Part shown: piece by piece, positions 27,282-36,180 of the stretch
Numbering within the stretch: the first letter of the stretch is position 1
Layout: every line of letters begins with the position of its first letter
NCBI RefSeq assembly: GCF_004321985.1
Contig: NZ_SCQN01000044.1
Span: forward strand, 147,620 to 211,619
Source: Castellaniella sp.
GTDB lineage: Bacteria > Pseudomonadota > Gammaproteobacteria > Burkholderiales > Burkholderiaceae_B
DNA length: 64,000 nucleotides
Direction of reading: 5' to 3'
Notes under the pieces: generated by a model
Seen by the model: the letters and a program-made list of their open reading frames with translations, nothing else
What the model was told of the DNA's origin: nothing
Database searches by the model: none
Made by a program: the position numbers and the translations under genes

Positions 27282-28386
27282 TCAGTCGGTCTGCTTCAGG
27301 CTGGCCGTGATGAAGGCGTCCAGATCGCCATCCAGTACTTTCTGTGTGTTGGAGATTTCAACGCCGGTGCGCAAGTCCTTGATGCGGCTCTGATCCAGGA
27401 CATAGGACCGGATCTGGTGGCCCCAGCCCACATCGCTCTTGGTGTCCTCGAGCTTCTGTTGTTCGGCCATGCGCTTGCGCATCTCGAGTTCATACAGGCG
27501 GGACTTCAGCATTTGCATGGCTTCCGCGCGGTTGCGGTGTTGAGAACGGTCGTTCTGGCACTGCACCACGATTCCGGTAGGCATGTGGGTGATGCGGACA
27601 GCCGAATCCGTCTTGTTGATGTGCTGGCCGCCGGCGCCACTGGCGCGGTAGGTGTCGATGCGCAGATCGGCCGGGTTGATCTCGATTTCGAACGAGTCGT
27701 CGATTTCGGGGTATACGAAAACGCTGGCGAATGACGTGTGCCGGCCGTTGGACGAATCAAAGGGGCTCTTGCGCACCAGGCGGTGCACGCCCGTTTCGGT
27801 CCGCAGCAGGCCGTAAGCGTATTCACCCTCGAATTTGATCGTCGCGGATTTGATGCCGGCAACTTCGCCTTCGGAGATTTCCAGCACCTCGGTCTTGAAG
27901 TCTTTGCGTTCCCCGTAGTGCAGGTACTGGCGTAACAGCATCGACGCCCAGTCCTGGGCCTCGGTTCCGCCAGCGCCCGCCTGAATGTCGACGAAACAGT
28001 TCAGCGGATCAGCAGGGTTGGAGAACATGCGCCGGAATTCCAGTGCCTCAAGGCGCTCACCCAGCGCGGCGCAGTCCTGCTCGATGGCAGCAAGCGTGGC
28101 GTCGTCGTCGTCTTCGCTGGCCAGCTCAAACAGGTCGTGCGCGTCGGCCAGGCCCCGCTCCAGGTCGCTCAGCGTGTGGACGACAGTTTCCAGGGACTTC
28201 TTTTCCCGGCCCAGTTCCTGGGCGTGCTGGGGATCGTTCCAAATGTCGGGGTTCTCGAGTTCGGCGTTGACGACGAGCAAGCGTTCGGCTTTGGCATCGT
28301 AGTCAAAGATACCTCCGTAGAGCCGCCTGGCGTTCCTGATAATCGTCGATGCAGGCGCTGATATGGTTTTGGCGTTCGGCTTCCAT
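27282..28386 (-). CDS. prfB: Peptide chain release factor 2, made by programmed +1 frameshift
   Basis: The gene is read in two frames: 28386-28306 (27 codons ending Tyr-Leu), then a +1 shift over an in-frame TGA at 28305-28303, then 28304-27282, giving 367 residues (E. coli RF2 365). The second frame has the stop-codon recognition tripeptide SPF ([10 protein letters not shown]) and the peptidyl-hydrolysis GGQ ([10 protein letters not shown]). RF2 reads UAA and UGA. The longer unshifted upstream frame is not coding. The usual Thr/Ala residue before GGQ is Ala. It heads the prfB-lysS operon. Confidence 0.95.
28303..28320 (-). promoter_or_regulatory. RF2 programmed frameshift site
   Basis: On the minus strand the sequence is CTACGGAGGTATCTTTGA, followed by C. 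The Shine-Dalgarno-like GGAGG lies three bases ahead of the slippery CTT-TGA-C heptamer, as in E. coli prfB. When RF2 is scarce the ribosome slips +1 from CTT and avoids the stop; this is autoregulation. Confidence 0.93.
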
Positions 28387-28469
28387 GGTGTGATCCACTT
28401 CAATCTTTCAAGATAATCCAGCATTCTAACGCGGCGGGAGGACATCATGCGAAGCGGCCGGGGGCGCGG

Positions 28470-28477
28470 ATTATAAT
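28470..28477. promoter_or_regulatory. Palindromic -10 element between divergent prfB and clcA
   Basis: ATTATAAT is its own reverse complement and so gives TATAAT on both strands (28472-28477 plus; 28475-28470 minus). It lies midway in the 242-base divergent gap. No strong -35 box is seen on either side. A TAGAAT at 28428-28423 is an alternative -10 for prfB. Confidence 0.4.
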
Positions 28478-28497
28478 GGCGGGCTGCACAGCGTCGT

Positions 28498-28519
28498 CGT
28501 TTGGCCGAAAGGCCGGACG
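28498..28519 (+). other. GAAA-tetraloop hairpin in the clcA leader
   Basis: CGTTTGGCC-GAAA-GGCCGGACG folds into a 9-base stem (two G-U pairs) capped by a GNRA tetraloop, in the untranslated leader about 110 bases ahead of clcA. The flanks do not match the fluoride riboswitch. Function unknown. Confidence 0.45.
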
Positions 28520-28628
28520 AGGCCATCGTCAGGATCCGTCCGCGGCTTGATCCGCCCCACTGCGCAATGAACTTTTGACTACTTTTCCGAACGGGATCTG
28601 ACGACCGTCCGGACCCTGGAATCTTGGA

Positions 28629-30599
28629 ATGGCGAAACACACGTCTGGAAACCCGACAGCATCGGTCATTACGTCAGGCAGCCCAGGCGCGGTACCGATT
28701 GCGCCGGCGCTTGACGCCACGATGGACGATGCCCGTGTGGCGCGCAAGTCGACCCTGATGAGCCACCGGACGGTCTGGATCGGCCTGCTGGCCATCGTGC
28801 TGGGCGTAGTTGCAGCAGAGATCGCGCAACTGCTGATGTTCATGATCAACGTCATCACGGACATCACCTTTTATGGCCGCGTGTCGGACGTCGTCGGCGT
28901 CAAGCATACCGGCTCATTTGTCTTGTCACCCGCCGACAACCGCCTGGGTGCATGGGTGATCCTGATGCCGGCCATTGGCGGCCTGATCGCGGGTGCCATG
29001 GCGCGCTGGGGCTCGCGCGCGATTCAGGGCCATGGCATCCCTGAGGCGATGGAACAGATTCTCAAGAACGACGCGAACATTCCGCCCAGGGTAACCTGGC
29101 TGAAGCCTGTTTCGTCGGCGTTTGCCATTGGTACCGGCGGACCTTTCGGTGCCGAAGGACCCATCATCTCCACGGGTGGGGCGCTGGGATCCCTGCTCGG
29201 GCAACTGCTGTCGGTGACGGCCACAGAGCGCAAGACACTGCTTGCGGCGGGGGCCGCCGCGGGTATGGCGGCCGTGTTCGGTGCACCCTTGTCCTCCCTG
29301 ACCCTAGCGGTGGAGTTGCTGCTCTTCGAATTGCGGCCGCGCTCGCTCATTCCCGTCGCACTGGCGGCGGTGTCGGCGACCGGCGTACGCTACGCAACCT
29401 ATGGCGCAGGCGCGGTGTTTTCGATGCCGACGGTTCTGGAACCAGGCCTCTCGGCTCTTGTCAGCTTCATCCTTCTGGGAGCCATCGTCGGGGTGCTCAG
29501 CGTACTGGTGACCAAGGCGGTGTATGGGATCGAGGACGCGTTTGCGAAGTTGCCCATCCACTGGGTATGGTGGCCTGCGCTCGGCGGCATCGTGGCTGGG
29601 GTCATCGGCTGGATCGAACCGCGCACCATGGGGGTGGGCTACGACAATATCGACGCGATCATATCGGGCAGCTTTGGCGTCAAGATGCTGATTGCGATGT
29701 GCGTCCTGAAATTCGCTGCGTGGTCGATCGCGCTTGGCAGCGGCACGTCGGGGGGGACACTGGCCCCCTTGTTCATCATCGGCGGTTCCTTTGGTGCCTT
29801 GCTGGGGCTGGGTGCGGACCACATTCTTCCCCAGCTTGGGATAGACCCGCGCATTGCAGCGCTGGTGGGCATGGCGGCGATCTTCGCCGGTTCATCGCGT
29901 GCGTTGCTGACGGCGGTCGTGTTTGCATTCGAAACCACCCGGCAGGCGGCCGTGCTGTTGCCGTTGCTGGCGGGATGCTCTGCGGCATACATCGTGTCCG
30001 CACTCATCATGCGCAACACCATCATGACCGAAAAGATTGTGCGCCGGGGCGTTCGTGTACCACTGGAATACACCGCGGATTTTCTCCAGCGCGTGACGGT
30101 CGGTCAGGTGTACACCCGCGACGCGGTGACGCTGAGGGCAGAGGACACGCTGGCGCAGGTGCAGGAATGGCTGCAGAGCGAATCCAGTGCACATCATCAC
30201 GGCTACCCGGTCGTCGGGGCCGGTGGTGAAGTCATGGGTGTGCTGACCATGCGCGAGCTCTTCAATCCGTCGGCCGAGCCCAAGACTCCCATCGGCGAAT
30301 TGGTGCTTCGGTCTCCGGTCATGGTCACAGAGGACTATTCCGTGCGTGAGGCCTGTGACCTGATGGTCAATTCGAGCGTGGGCCAGTTACTCGTGATGAG
30401 CCGCACGCAACCGCGTCGGTTGCTTGGCATGCTCACGCGTGGTGACGTGTTCAAGGCGAATGTCTACCGTCTGCAGGAAAGCCGCGATGCCCAACGTCAG
30501 TTGCGCGTCAATTTGCGCCGCCCGCTCCGGCCATTGCGGCCCGTGCGACAGCGCCGGTTGCGACCGCAGTCGGGCAGGACCCCCGCCCGCACACCCTGA
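28629..30599 (+). CDS. ClC-family chloride channel or H+/Cl- antiporter with C-terminal CBS pair
   Basis: Encodes 656 residues. About ten membrane helices carry the ClC filter motifs: GHGIPEAM (usual GSGIPE, with the anion-binding Ser replaced by His), [10 protein letters not shown] with the gating Glu, and [17 protein letters not shown] Glu also occurs at the region of the internal proton glutamate ([10 protein letters not shown]). Two CBS domains follow at about 480-620 and probably bind nucleotides. The C-terminus is an Arg/Pro-rich tail. It likely moves chloride or another anion across the inner membrane. It is divergent from prfB and its stop abuts that of the next gene with no spacer. 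Confidence 0.85.
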   Translation: MAKHTSGNPTASVITSGSPGAVPIAPALDATMDDARVARKSTLMSHRTVWIGLLAIVLGVVAAEIAQLLMFMINVITDITFYGRVSDVVGVKHTGSFVLSPADNRLGAWVILMPAIGGLIAGAMARWGSRAIQGHGIPEAMEQILKNDANIPPRVTWLKPVSSAFAIGTGGPFGAEGPIISTGGALGSLLGQLLSVTATERKTLLAAGAAAGMAAVFGAPLSSLTLAVELLLFELRPRSLIPVALAAVSATGVRYATYGAGAVFSMPTVLEPGLSALVSFILLGAIVGVLSVLVTKAVYGIEDAFAKLPIHWVWWPALGGIVAGVIGWIEPRTMGVGYDNIDAIISGSFGVKMLIAMCVLKFAAWSIALGSGTSGGTLAPLFIIGGSFGALLGLGADHILPQLGIDPRIAALVGMAAIFAGSSRALLTAVVFAFETTRQAAVLLPLLAGCSAAYIVSALIMRNTIMTEKIVRRGVRVPLEYTADFLQRVTVGQVYTRDAVTLRAEDTLAQVQEWLQSESSAHHHGYPVVGAGGEVMGVLTMRELFNPSAEPKTPIGELVLRSPVMVTEDYSVREACDLMVNSSVGQLLVMSRTQPRRLLGMLTRGDVFKANVYRLQESRDAQRQLRVNLRRPLRPLRPVRQRRLRPQSGRTPARTP

Positions 30600-31094
30600 T
30601 CATCTGGGGCTGGCTGTCCCCGGCAGGTCCCCGCAAGCGCGGCTGAGCGAGTCCAGCGCATCATCGTCGAAAAGACGCGGCACCATGGGGAGCAGCTCAT
30701 TGTCGGTCCGCTGCAGGTGCCTTTCGAAGGCCGCCGTCCAGGCTGGTAGCTCTGGAGTGGCGGGGACGCCCGCTTTCAGCAGTGGACCAATCGTGGCGCG
30801 CCAGCGGCTATCCAACTGGTCCCGCTCGTGGGTCAGGCCTGTGGTGAGGTCCCTGAGGCATATCGCGTCCGAACCAGCCATGGACTCCACCAGTGCCGGA
30901 AACACCTGGCCTTCCAGGATGTGCCACTGCGCCTGGGCCGGGCCCTCCAGCCAGGCGATGGCCGCGTGCAGAACCGGGGCGGCGAGGTGGGCTGGCGCGC
31001 CAGCACTGGATGTCAGCGCCCTGAGGTGAACAAGTGTTGTCGCATCCGTTTGCAATAACGCCGAGATCGGGTCGGTGGCGCCCACATGAGCCAT
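30600..31094 (-). CDS. Hemerythrin-like (HHE domain) protein
   Basis: Encodes 164 residues, mostly helical. Candidate di-iron ligands in HHE order are His23, His58 with Glu61 (WHILEGQVFP), His89 (THERDQL) and His126 with Glu133 (FERHLQRTDNELLP). This matches the hemerythrin cation-binding family, whose members bind O2, NO or iron and often act in stress responses. No partner gene is adjacent. Similarity is by pattern only, so ligand assignments are tentative. Confidence 0.65.
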   Translation of the reverse strand: MAHVGATDPISALLQTDATTLVHLRALTSSAGAPAHLAAPVLHAAIAWLEGPAQAQWHILEGQVFPALVESMAGSDAICLRDLTTGLTHERDQLDSRWRATIGPLLKAGVPATPELPAWTAAFERHLQRTDNELLPMVPRLFDDDALDSLSRACGDLPGTASPR

Positions 31095-31153
31095 GATGGA
31101 TCAATCCCCAACTGAAATGACTCATGGTATGTCAATCTGCGTCCGCTGGTCCT

Positions 31154-31172
31154 ATATCTCTTTCAGAAATAT
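31154..31172. repeat. Inverted repeat in the AT-rich promoter region of the second ABC operon
   Basis: ATATCTCT and AGAAATAT around a TTC centre form a 7-of-8 inverted repeat, typical of an operator. The 180-base gap 31095-31274 is clearly AT-rich against the surroundings. The hemerythrin-like gene and the ABC operon are transcribed away from it. Confidence 0.4.
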
Positions 31173-31274
31173 GGAAATCGTAAATATATCGTTGTTCATT
31201 ATTTAAGAAAATCGTTAAAGTTTCAGTCGTTGAAATTACTTTGAGATATGACGCCCGGGTGGGGCGCGACGGCC

Positions 31275-32051
31275 ATGAACCTTTCCTTTGAGCATGTTCA
31301 GAAACAATTCGGCGACCTGTCTGTGGTGGCTGAATTCCAGCGCGAGGTCCAGGCCGGCGAATTGGTCGCGCTGGTCGGCCCATCGGGTTGCGGCAAGTCG
31401 ACCCTTCTGCATATTGCGGCGGGGCTGGAGCATCCCAGCCATGGCCGGGTCCTGGCGGATGGAAAACCTGTCTCGCGTCCCGATCCCAGCCGCATGCTGA
31501 TGTTTCAGGAAAATGCCCTGTACCCCTGGTTGACGCTGGTGCAGAACGTGTCGATGGCGCTGGAGTTGCAGAAAGTGGGCCGTGCCCAGGCTCGCAAGCA
31601 GGCGCTGGTCTGGCTGGAGAAGGTCCAGCTCAAGGGGTTTGAAGACTATTTTCCGCATCAGGTCTCCGGTGGCATGCGCCAGCGCTGCGCCTTGGCGCGC
31701 GCCTTCATTACCCACCCCGAGGTCCTTCTGCTGGACGAGCCCTTCGGAGCGCTGGATGCGCTGACGCGGATGACGCTGCAGGATGCCTTGCGCGCACTGA
31801 TTCGCGAGACTCGTCCCACGGTGCTGCTGGTCACGCACGATGTGGAGGAGGCGCTGTTTCTGGCGGACCGGATTCTGGTCTTCAGCGCACGCCCTTCGCG
31901 TGTCCTGAAGGAATTCCATCTGTCGGCGACGGACAAGACGCATGACCTGTCCAATTTTGCCGACATGCGCCGCGAGATCCTGAGACTGTTGGGGATCACG
32001 ACCGAAGACACAAAACCCGCTCTTGCCATTGCCGAGGAACTTGCAGCATGA
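31275..32051 (+). CDS. ABC transporter ATP-binding protein, SsuB/TauB/NrtD type (second system)
   Basis: Encodes 258 residues from the ATG at 31275; an in-frame ATG at 31248 would add nine residues. Motifs: Walker A GPSGCGKST, Q-loop MFQENALYPWLT, signature VSGGMRQRCALARA, Walker B VLLLDEPFGALD, switch LVTHDVEEA. The family imports nitrate, sulfonates, taurine or similar small solutes. It is the first gene of an operon with a binding protein, a permease and an extra periplasmic protein; its stop overlaps the next start (ATGA). Confidence 0.88.
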   Translation: MNLSFEHVQKQFGDLSVVAEFQREVQAGELVALVGPSGCGKSTLLHIAAGLEHPSHGRVLADGKPVSRPDPSRMLMFQENALYPWLTLVQNVSMALELQKVGRAQARKQALVWLEKVQLKGFEDYFPHQVSGGMRQRCALARAFITHPEVLLLDEPFGALDALTRMTLQDALRALIRETRPTVLLVTHDVEEALFLADRILVFSARPSRVLKEFHLSATDKTHDLSNFADMRREILRLLGITTEDTKPALAIAEELAA

Positions 32052-33043
32052 AATTGAATCGTTACTTGATCCCTGTTCTAGCTGCACTGACGGTAGCATC
32101 CCAGGCGCTGGCCGCTGAACCCTTCAAGGTCGGCTATATCCGCGTGATGGATGATGCGCAGGCGATTGCCGCCTACGAGGGCAAGCTCTATGAAAAGCAG
32201 GGGCTGGACGTGCAACTGGTGGAATTCAAGTCCGGCACGGACCTGATCAAGGCCATCGTGGGCGGGCAACTCGACACCGGCGTGTTGGGATTCACCAATG
32301 CGGCGTCATGGTCGTCGCGCGGTGCGGACCTGAAGGTCGTGAGCGGCGCACAACGCGGCTATCACGCTCTGGTGGTACGCGATGACGCGGGCATCGAGAA
32401 GGTGGCCGATCTGAAGGGCCACACACTGGCCTCGCAGAAAGAGGGCAGCACCGCCGACGTGGTGCTGAAGGGTGTCGTGCTGAAGGACGCCGGCATCAAG
32501 CCCGAGGATCTGTCGATTTTGGGGGTGAGCCCCCAGGTCGCCGTGCAGTCGCTGGTCGGCAAGCGTGTCGATGCGGCCTTCCTGTTTGAGCCGCAGGCCA
32601 GCATTGCCGAGCAGATCGCGCCGGTCAAGCAGATCTATGAGATTGGCGAGGTCTGGCCGTTCCCGTGCATGGTGACCATCACATCCGGGGAAACGCTGAA
32701 GACGAAAAAGGATCTGGTCTGGAAATCCCTGGACGCGCAGCGTCAGGCGATCGAACTGTTGCAACAGAAGCCCGATGCAGCGGCCAAGCTGATCGCGGGT
32801 TACTTTATCTCCGAACCCACGTTGAAGACGCTCAAGCATGGTGACGTGCCTCGTGAGAAAATCATTGCGGATGCCATTCGGACCCAGACGTACAGCGCTG
32901 CACTCACGCCCAAGGACTTGTCACGCATGCAGGAAGTTGCCGATATCATGCAGGCCCAGGGCACGCTCAAGACGCGTGACGGCAAGCCGTTCGATGTCAA
33001 GGCGATCGTGGATCTGGACTGGCAGCATTCGCGCAAACTCTAG
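32048..33043 (+). CDS. ABC transporter substrate-binding protein, SsuA/TauA type
   Basis: Encodes 331 residues with a Sec signal peptide (about 22 residues, cleavage after ALA in SQALAAEP). The mature start FKVGYIRVMDDAQAIAAYEGKLYEKQGL is typical of the sulfonate/taurine binding family, with the motif DLIKAIVGGQLDTGVLGFT. It delivers an unidentified solute to the permease at 33165. A stable hairpin separates it from that gene, which usually raises binding-protein levels relative to the permease. Confidence 0.83.
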   Translation: MKLNRYLIPVLAALTVASQALAAEPFKVGYIRVMDDAQAIAAYEGKLYEKQGLDVQLVEFKSGTDLIKAIVGGQLDTGVLGFTNAASWSSRGADLKVVSGAQRGYHALVVRDDAGIEKVADLKGHTLASQKEGSTADVVLKGVVLKDAGIKPEDLSILGVSPQVAVQSLVGKRVDAAFLFEPQASIAEQIAPVKQIYEIGEVWPFPCMVTITSGETLKTKKDLVWKSLDAQRQAIELLQQKPDAAAKLIAGYFISEPTLKTLKHGDVPREKIIADAIRTQTYSAALTPKDLSRMQEVADIMQAQGTLKTRDGKPFDVKAIVDLDWQHSRKL

Positions 33044-33125
33044 CGTGGTCTCTCTGCTGTCGCGGCACGGCCCGTCCGTGACCGGCATTGCTGCGATGTC
33101 TTGCTAGCGCGCTGTCTGGTTTGAT

Positions 33126-33150
33126 GGCGGCCGGGCGTGTCCCGGCCGCC
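33126..33150 (+). other. GC-rich intercistronic hairpin
   Basis: GGCGGCCGGG and CCCGGCCGCC form a perfect 10-base stem around CGTGT, 15 bases ahead of the permease start. There is no T tract. It probably protects the upstream message from 3' exonucleases or partially terminates transcription. Confidence 0.7.
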
Positions 33151-33164
33151 GCACGTTGGGAATC

Positions 33165-33938
33165 ATGAGTAAAAAACAACGACTTTCACCCGCCGCGCGC
33201 AAATTGGCCATGCTGATTGCGATCGCGGCCATCCTTTTGTTCTGGCAGTTTGCAGCCTGGACGCTTCCAGACTTCCTGATGCCTGGAGTTCCCAAGGTGC
33301 TGGCGCGGATCTGGCACGATATTCAGACGACGCAGTTTCGTAGCATCCTGGCCGGTAGCATGGGCCGGTTGGGTGTGGGCTATGGGTTTGCACTGCTGTT
33401 CGGGATTGGGTTTGGTCTGGCGGGAGGGCTGCTGACGTTCTTCCGCGAGATCCTGAAATCGGCCATCATCGTCCTGCAGTCGATTCCGTCCATCGCCTGG
33501 GTCCCTCTGTTCCTCATCCTGATGGGGTTCGGAAACCTCCCCATCATTGTCGTCATTGCGCTGGCCGCTTTCTTCCCGGCGGCATTGTCCGTCATGAATG
33601 CGACCGAAAGTGTGCTGCAGACTCATGTGTCTGCGGCGCGGGTAATGGGTGCCGGCCCCTGGGACATGCTGCGGCGGGTATACCTGCCAGCCGTGATGCC
33701 AGAGCTGATTACAGGCGCGCAGCTGGCGTTCGGGAATGCCTGGCGAGCGCTGATTTCGGCTGAAATGCTGATCGGCTTCGGTCAGGGGTTGGGGCGGTCG
33801 CTGGCCTACGCTGGCGAGACCGCCGACATGATAGGGGTGATGGCGGACATTCTGACGATTGCCATCCTGGCCACCCTGATCGATCAGGTCTTGCTTGAAA
33901 ACATCAAGCGCAAGGTGCTGCGCTACCAATATGTCTGA
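33165..33938 (+). CDS. ABC transporter permease, SsuC/TauC type
   Basis: Encodes 257 residues from the ATG at 33165. Six membrane segments are predicted by eye. The EAA loop is visible as AARVMGAGPWDMLRRVYLPAVMPELITG. It pairs with the ATPase at 31275 and the binding protein at 32048. The last eight bases overlap the next gene. Confidence 0.87.
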   Translation: MSKKQRLSPAARKLAMLIAIAAILLFWQFAAWTLPDFLMPGVPKVLARIWHDIQTTQFRSILAGSMGRLGVGYGFALLFGIGFGLAGGLLTFFREILKSAIIVLQSIPSIAWVPLFLILMGFGNLPIIVVIALAAFFPAALSVMNATESVLQTHVSAARVMGAGPWDMLRRVYLPAVMPELITGAQLAFGNAWRALISAEMLIGFGQGLGRSLAYAGETADMIGVMADILTIAILATLIDQVLLENIKRKVLRYQYV

Positions 33939-34716
33939 TTCATGCCGCGGCGTGGCAGTCGCGATTTGCGCAGGTCTGTGGTGGGGATTGGCAGGGGTTC
34001 CCGTCCAGGCCGCCCCTGGGCATGGGCATGGGCATGGGATGCGGATCGGAATCGCTCGAGTCCCGCCGGCTCCGGCCCCTGGCGCCAAGGTCCGTACGCC
34101 TGTCCAGCTGGAGGCGCTGCTGATCCGGGCCACCGGTGGTGTACAGCCACAATCGGTGGTGGCCGAACAAGCGGTCGGCCGGATTCATCAAGGGACACTG
34201 GATGTCTGGGTGGGGGCGCTGTCGCCGCATGCTGCATTGCCCGAAGGGGTTCAGCGTGTGGCGTTGGCCTGGTCCGCCAGCCCCATGGCCATCATGCGGT
34301 CCGACACGGCCATCCGTCGCTGGGAGGACCTGAAGGACCATACCGTCTGCCTGGCGGCTGACGGCCGCTATCGCGGTGAGCTGGCCGCCCGCTATGACGC
34401 GATCGAGCGGATTTATCCTTCAGCGACGGATGCGCTGCTGGCGCTCCGCACCGGTCAGTGCGATGCCACGGTGCAGGACGAGAGCTTATTGCGAGAGCTG
34501 CTGAAATTCCCGGAGTGGCACAAGTTTTCGGCGGTTCTTGAGCCCTACCGGCATCAGGACCTGGTCCGCCTGACGCGGCGTGATCTCCCCACCGAACAAC
34601 GCGCCTTGCTGAGCCGCCAGACGGGCCCCGCGACGCTGCAGGCTGCGGCCAGTAAACAGGCCCGCGACATTGCCTTCGAGGTTTATCTGGACCAGGCGGT
34701 TCCGGACTGCCACTAG
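33931..34716 (+). CDS. Periplasmic solute-binding-like protein with a Gly-His repeat
   Basis: Encodes 261 residues from the ATG at 33931, overlapping the permease stop by eight bases. A signal peptide (about 30 residues, ending VQAAPG) is followed by GHGHGHGM, a likely metal-binding stretch. The rest resembles family 3 extracellular solute-binding proteins ([16 protein letters not shown]-like segment, then [13 protein letters not shown]). It is a second, different binding protein in a four-gene ABC operon. It may sense or bind a metal or amino-acid-like ligand; function unknown. Confidence 0.65.
   Translation: MSDSCRGVAVAICAGLWWGLAGVPVQAAPGHGHGHGMRIGIARVPPAPAPGAKVRTPVQLEALLIRATGGVQPQSVVAEQAVGRIHQGTLDVWVGALSPHAALPEGVQRVALAWSASPMAIMRSDTAIRRWEDLKDHTVCLAADGRYRGELAARYDAIERIYPSATDALLALRTGQCDATVQDESLLRELLKFPEWHKFSAVLEPYRHQDLVRLTRRDLPTEQRALLSRQTGPATLQAAASKQARDIAFEVYLDQAVPDCH
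34018..34038 (+). repeat. Hexanucleotide tandem repeat (GGGCAT)3
   Basis: GGGCAT occurs three times in a row and ends in GGG. It encodes the Gly-His repeat of the gene at 33931. Copy-number changes would keep the frame and add or remove Gly-His pairs. Confidence 0.8.
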
Positions 34717-34976
34717 TGGCGGCGGTTCGTCGGGCTCGCACCAGCCGGGGGACGGCCGTTCAGATGGCGGAAGGTGATGCGGCCCTTGGTCAGGTCGTAC
34801 GGGGACATTTCCAGAGTGACCTGGTCGCCGGCCAGGATGCGGATATGGTGCTTGCGCATCTTGCCGCCGGTATAGGCGATAACCGGGTGCCCATTGTCCA
34901 GCGTCACGCGAAAGCGCGAGTCAGGCAGCACTTCGGTGACGGACCCATGCATTTCGAGTAGTTCTTCTTTGGCCAT
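34713..34976 (-). CDS. infA: Translation initiation factor IF-1
   Basis: Encodes 87 residues from the ATG at 34976 ([18 protein letters not shown]). The S1-like OB fold is complete, with [17 protein letters not shown] and the [12 protein letters not shown] end. A C-terminal extension of about 15 residues ([16 protein letters not shown]) goes beyond the 72-residue E. coli protein. Betaproteobacteria commonly have a ribosomal-operon infA plus a second copy like this one. Its 3' end overlaps the convergent upstream gene by four bases. Confidence 0.93.
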   Translation of the reverse strand: MAKEELLEMHGSVTEVLPDSRFRVTLDNGHPVIAYTGGKMRKHHIRILAGDQVTLEMSPYDLTKGRITFRHLNGRPPAGASPTNRRH

Positions 34977-35271
34977 TTTTACTCCATTCAATCAAACAGG
35001 GTCAGCGGGCATGCACGCATTGTGACCTGCACTGATGTGCATCGCGCGAGATCAACCGAAAATCAGGTAGGGCGGATGCCCCGGAAGACAGAGCTCAGGC
35101 AAGGAACCTGGGTCTGCGTTGGCTGGCCCGACGGGGCCAGATCTGAAAACCGCTGACTGACAATCGTTTCCATGGTAACCGGTGGGGTCATATTATGTCA
35201 ATAATTCTGACGATTTGGGGGCTGGTCCATCCGGTTTAGAATGCGCTCTGATCACTGGAGCGTAACCTTTC
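34977..35271. other. Divergent intergenic region between infA and the DMT genes
   Basis: No gene is supported in these 295 bases. CTGGCCC-GACG-GGGCCAG (35123-35140) is a perfect 7-base stem-loop. ATTAT-GTCA-ATAAT (35191-35204) is an AT-rich inverted repeat that could be an operator. TAGAAT at 35237-35242 is a possible -10 box for the gene at 35272. Confidence 0.45.
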
Positions 35272-36180
35272 ATGAACAACCGGTTGACCGCCGGCACGGT
35301 GGTGCTGCTGCTCATCCCACCCCTGATGTGGGCCGGCAACGCCGTCATCGGGCGTGCCGTGGCCAGCCTGGTGTCGCCGCTGACCCTGAATTTCCTGCGC
35401 TGGATGGTTGCGTTGTTGTTGCTGCTGCCCCTGGGTTGGCGGGTGCTGCGGCCTGACAGCGTCATATGGCGTGAGTGGCGTCGGTACGCCCTGCTGGGCC
35501 TGCTGGGGGTCGGTCTGTATAACTCACTGCAGTATCTCGCGCTGCATACCTCCACGGCCGTAAATGTCACACTGGTTGCCGCCAGCATGCCGATCTGGAT
35601 GCTGCTGGTCGGGCGCGTCTTTTATGGGGCTGGCATCAATGCAATGCAGATCGTGGGAGCCGTTCTTTCGCTGGTCGGTGTCGTAGTGGTTTTATCACAG
35701 GGGCGTTGGGTGCAGCTGCTGGCCCTGCATTTCGTCTTTGGTGACCTGCTCATGGTCGTGGCCACCATCCTTTGGGCGTTTTACAGCTGGCAGCTGACCC
35801 GGATCTCCGCAGAGGCTGCGTCAAGCATGCCGTGGGCCGATTTTCTCTTGGCCCAGATCGTGTACGGTGTCGGCTGGTCGGGGCTGCTTTCGGCACTGGA
35901 GTGGGGCGTCGGTGAACCGGTGATCGTCTGGGACTGGCCGATCGCGTTGGCCATTCTTTTCGTGGCTGTCGGGCCTGCCGTACTGGCTTACCGGTGCTGG
36001 GGGGTGGGGGTGCGGCGGGTAGGGCCAACAGTTGCGGGGTTCTTCTTCAATCTCACGCCGCTGTTTGCGGCCCTGCTGTCCCAGGGTCTTCTGAACGAAA
36101 GCCCGCATGAATACCATGTGCTGGCGTTTGCACTCATTCTGGGTGGCATCGTGCTGGCCTCGCGTCCAGGGCGGGTATGA
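35272..36180 (+). CDS. EamA/RhaT-family (DMT) transporter
   Basis: Encodes 302 residues with ten hydrophobic segments arranged as two five-helix EamA repeats. The motifs PPLMWAGNAVIGRAV at the N-terminus and AVGPAVLAYRCWGVGVRRVGPT in the second half are typical. DMT proteins export or exchange small metabolites such as amino acids or nucleosides. Its stop overlaps the start of a second DMT gene (ATGA). Substrate unknown. Confidence 0.87.
   Translation: MNNRLTAGTVVLLLIPPLMWAGNAVIGRAVASLVSPLTLNFLRWMVALLLLLPLGWRVLRPDSVIWREWRRYALLGLLGVGLYNSLQYLALHTSTAVNVTLVAASMPIWMLLVGRVFYGAGINAMQIVGAVLSLVGVVVVLSQGRWVQLLALHFVFGDLLMVVATILWAFYSWQLTRISAEAASSMPWADFLLAQIVYGVGWSGLLSALEWGVGEPVIVWDWPIALAILFVAVGPAVLAYRCWGVGVRRVGPTVAGFFFNLTPLFAALLSQGLLNESPHEYHVLAFALILGGIVLASRPGRV

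Noticed and set aside
28387-28628. Fluoride riboswitch upstream of the ClC gene
   Set aside because: The conserved fluoride-aptamer core is not present; the protein also lacks the pattern of fluoride-specific ClC-F members.
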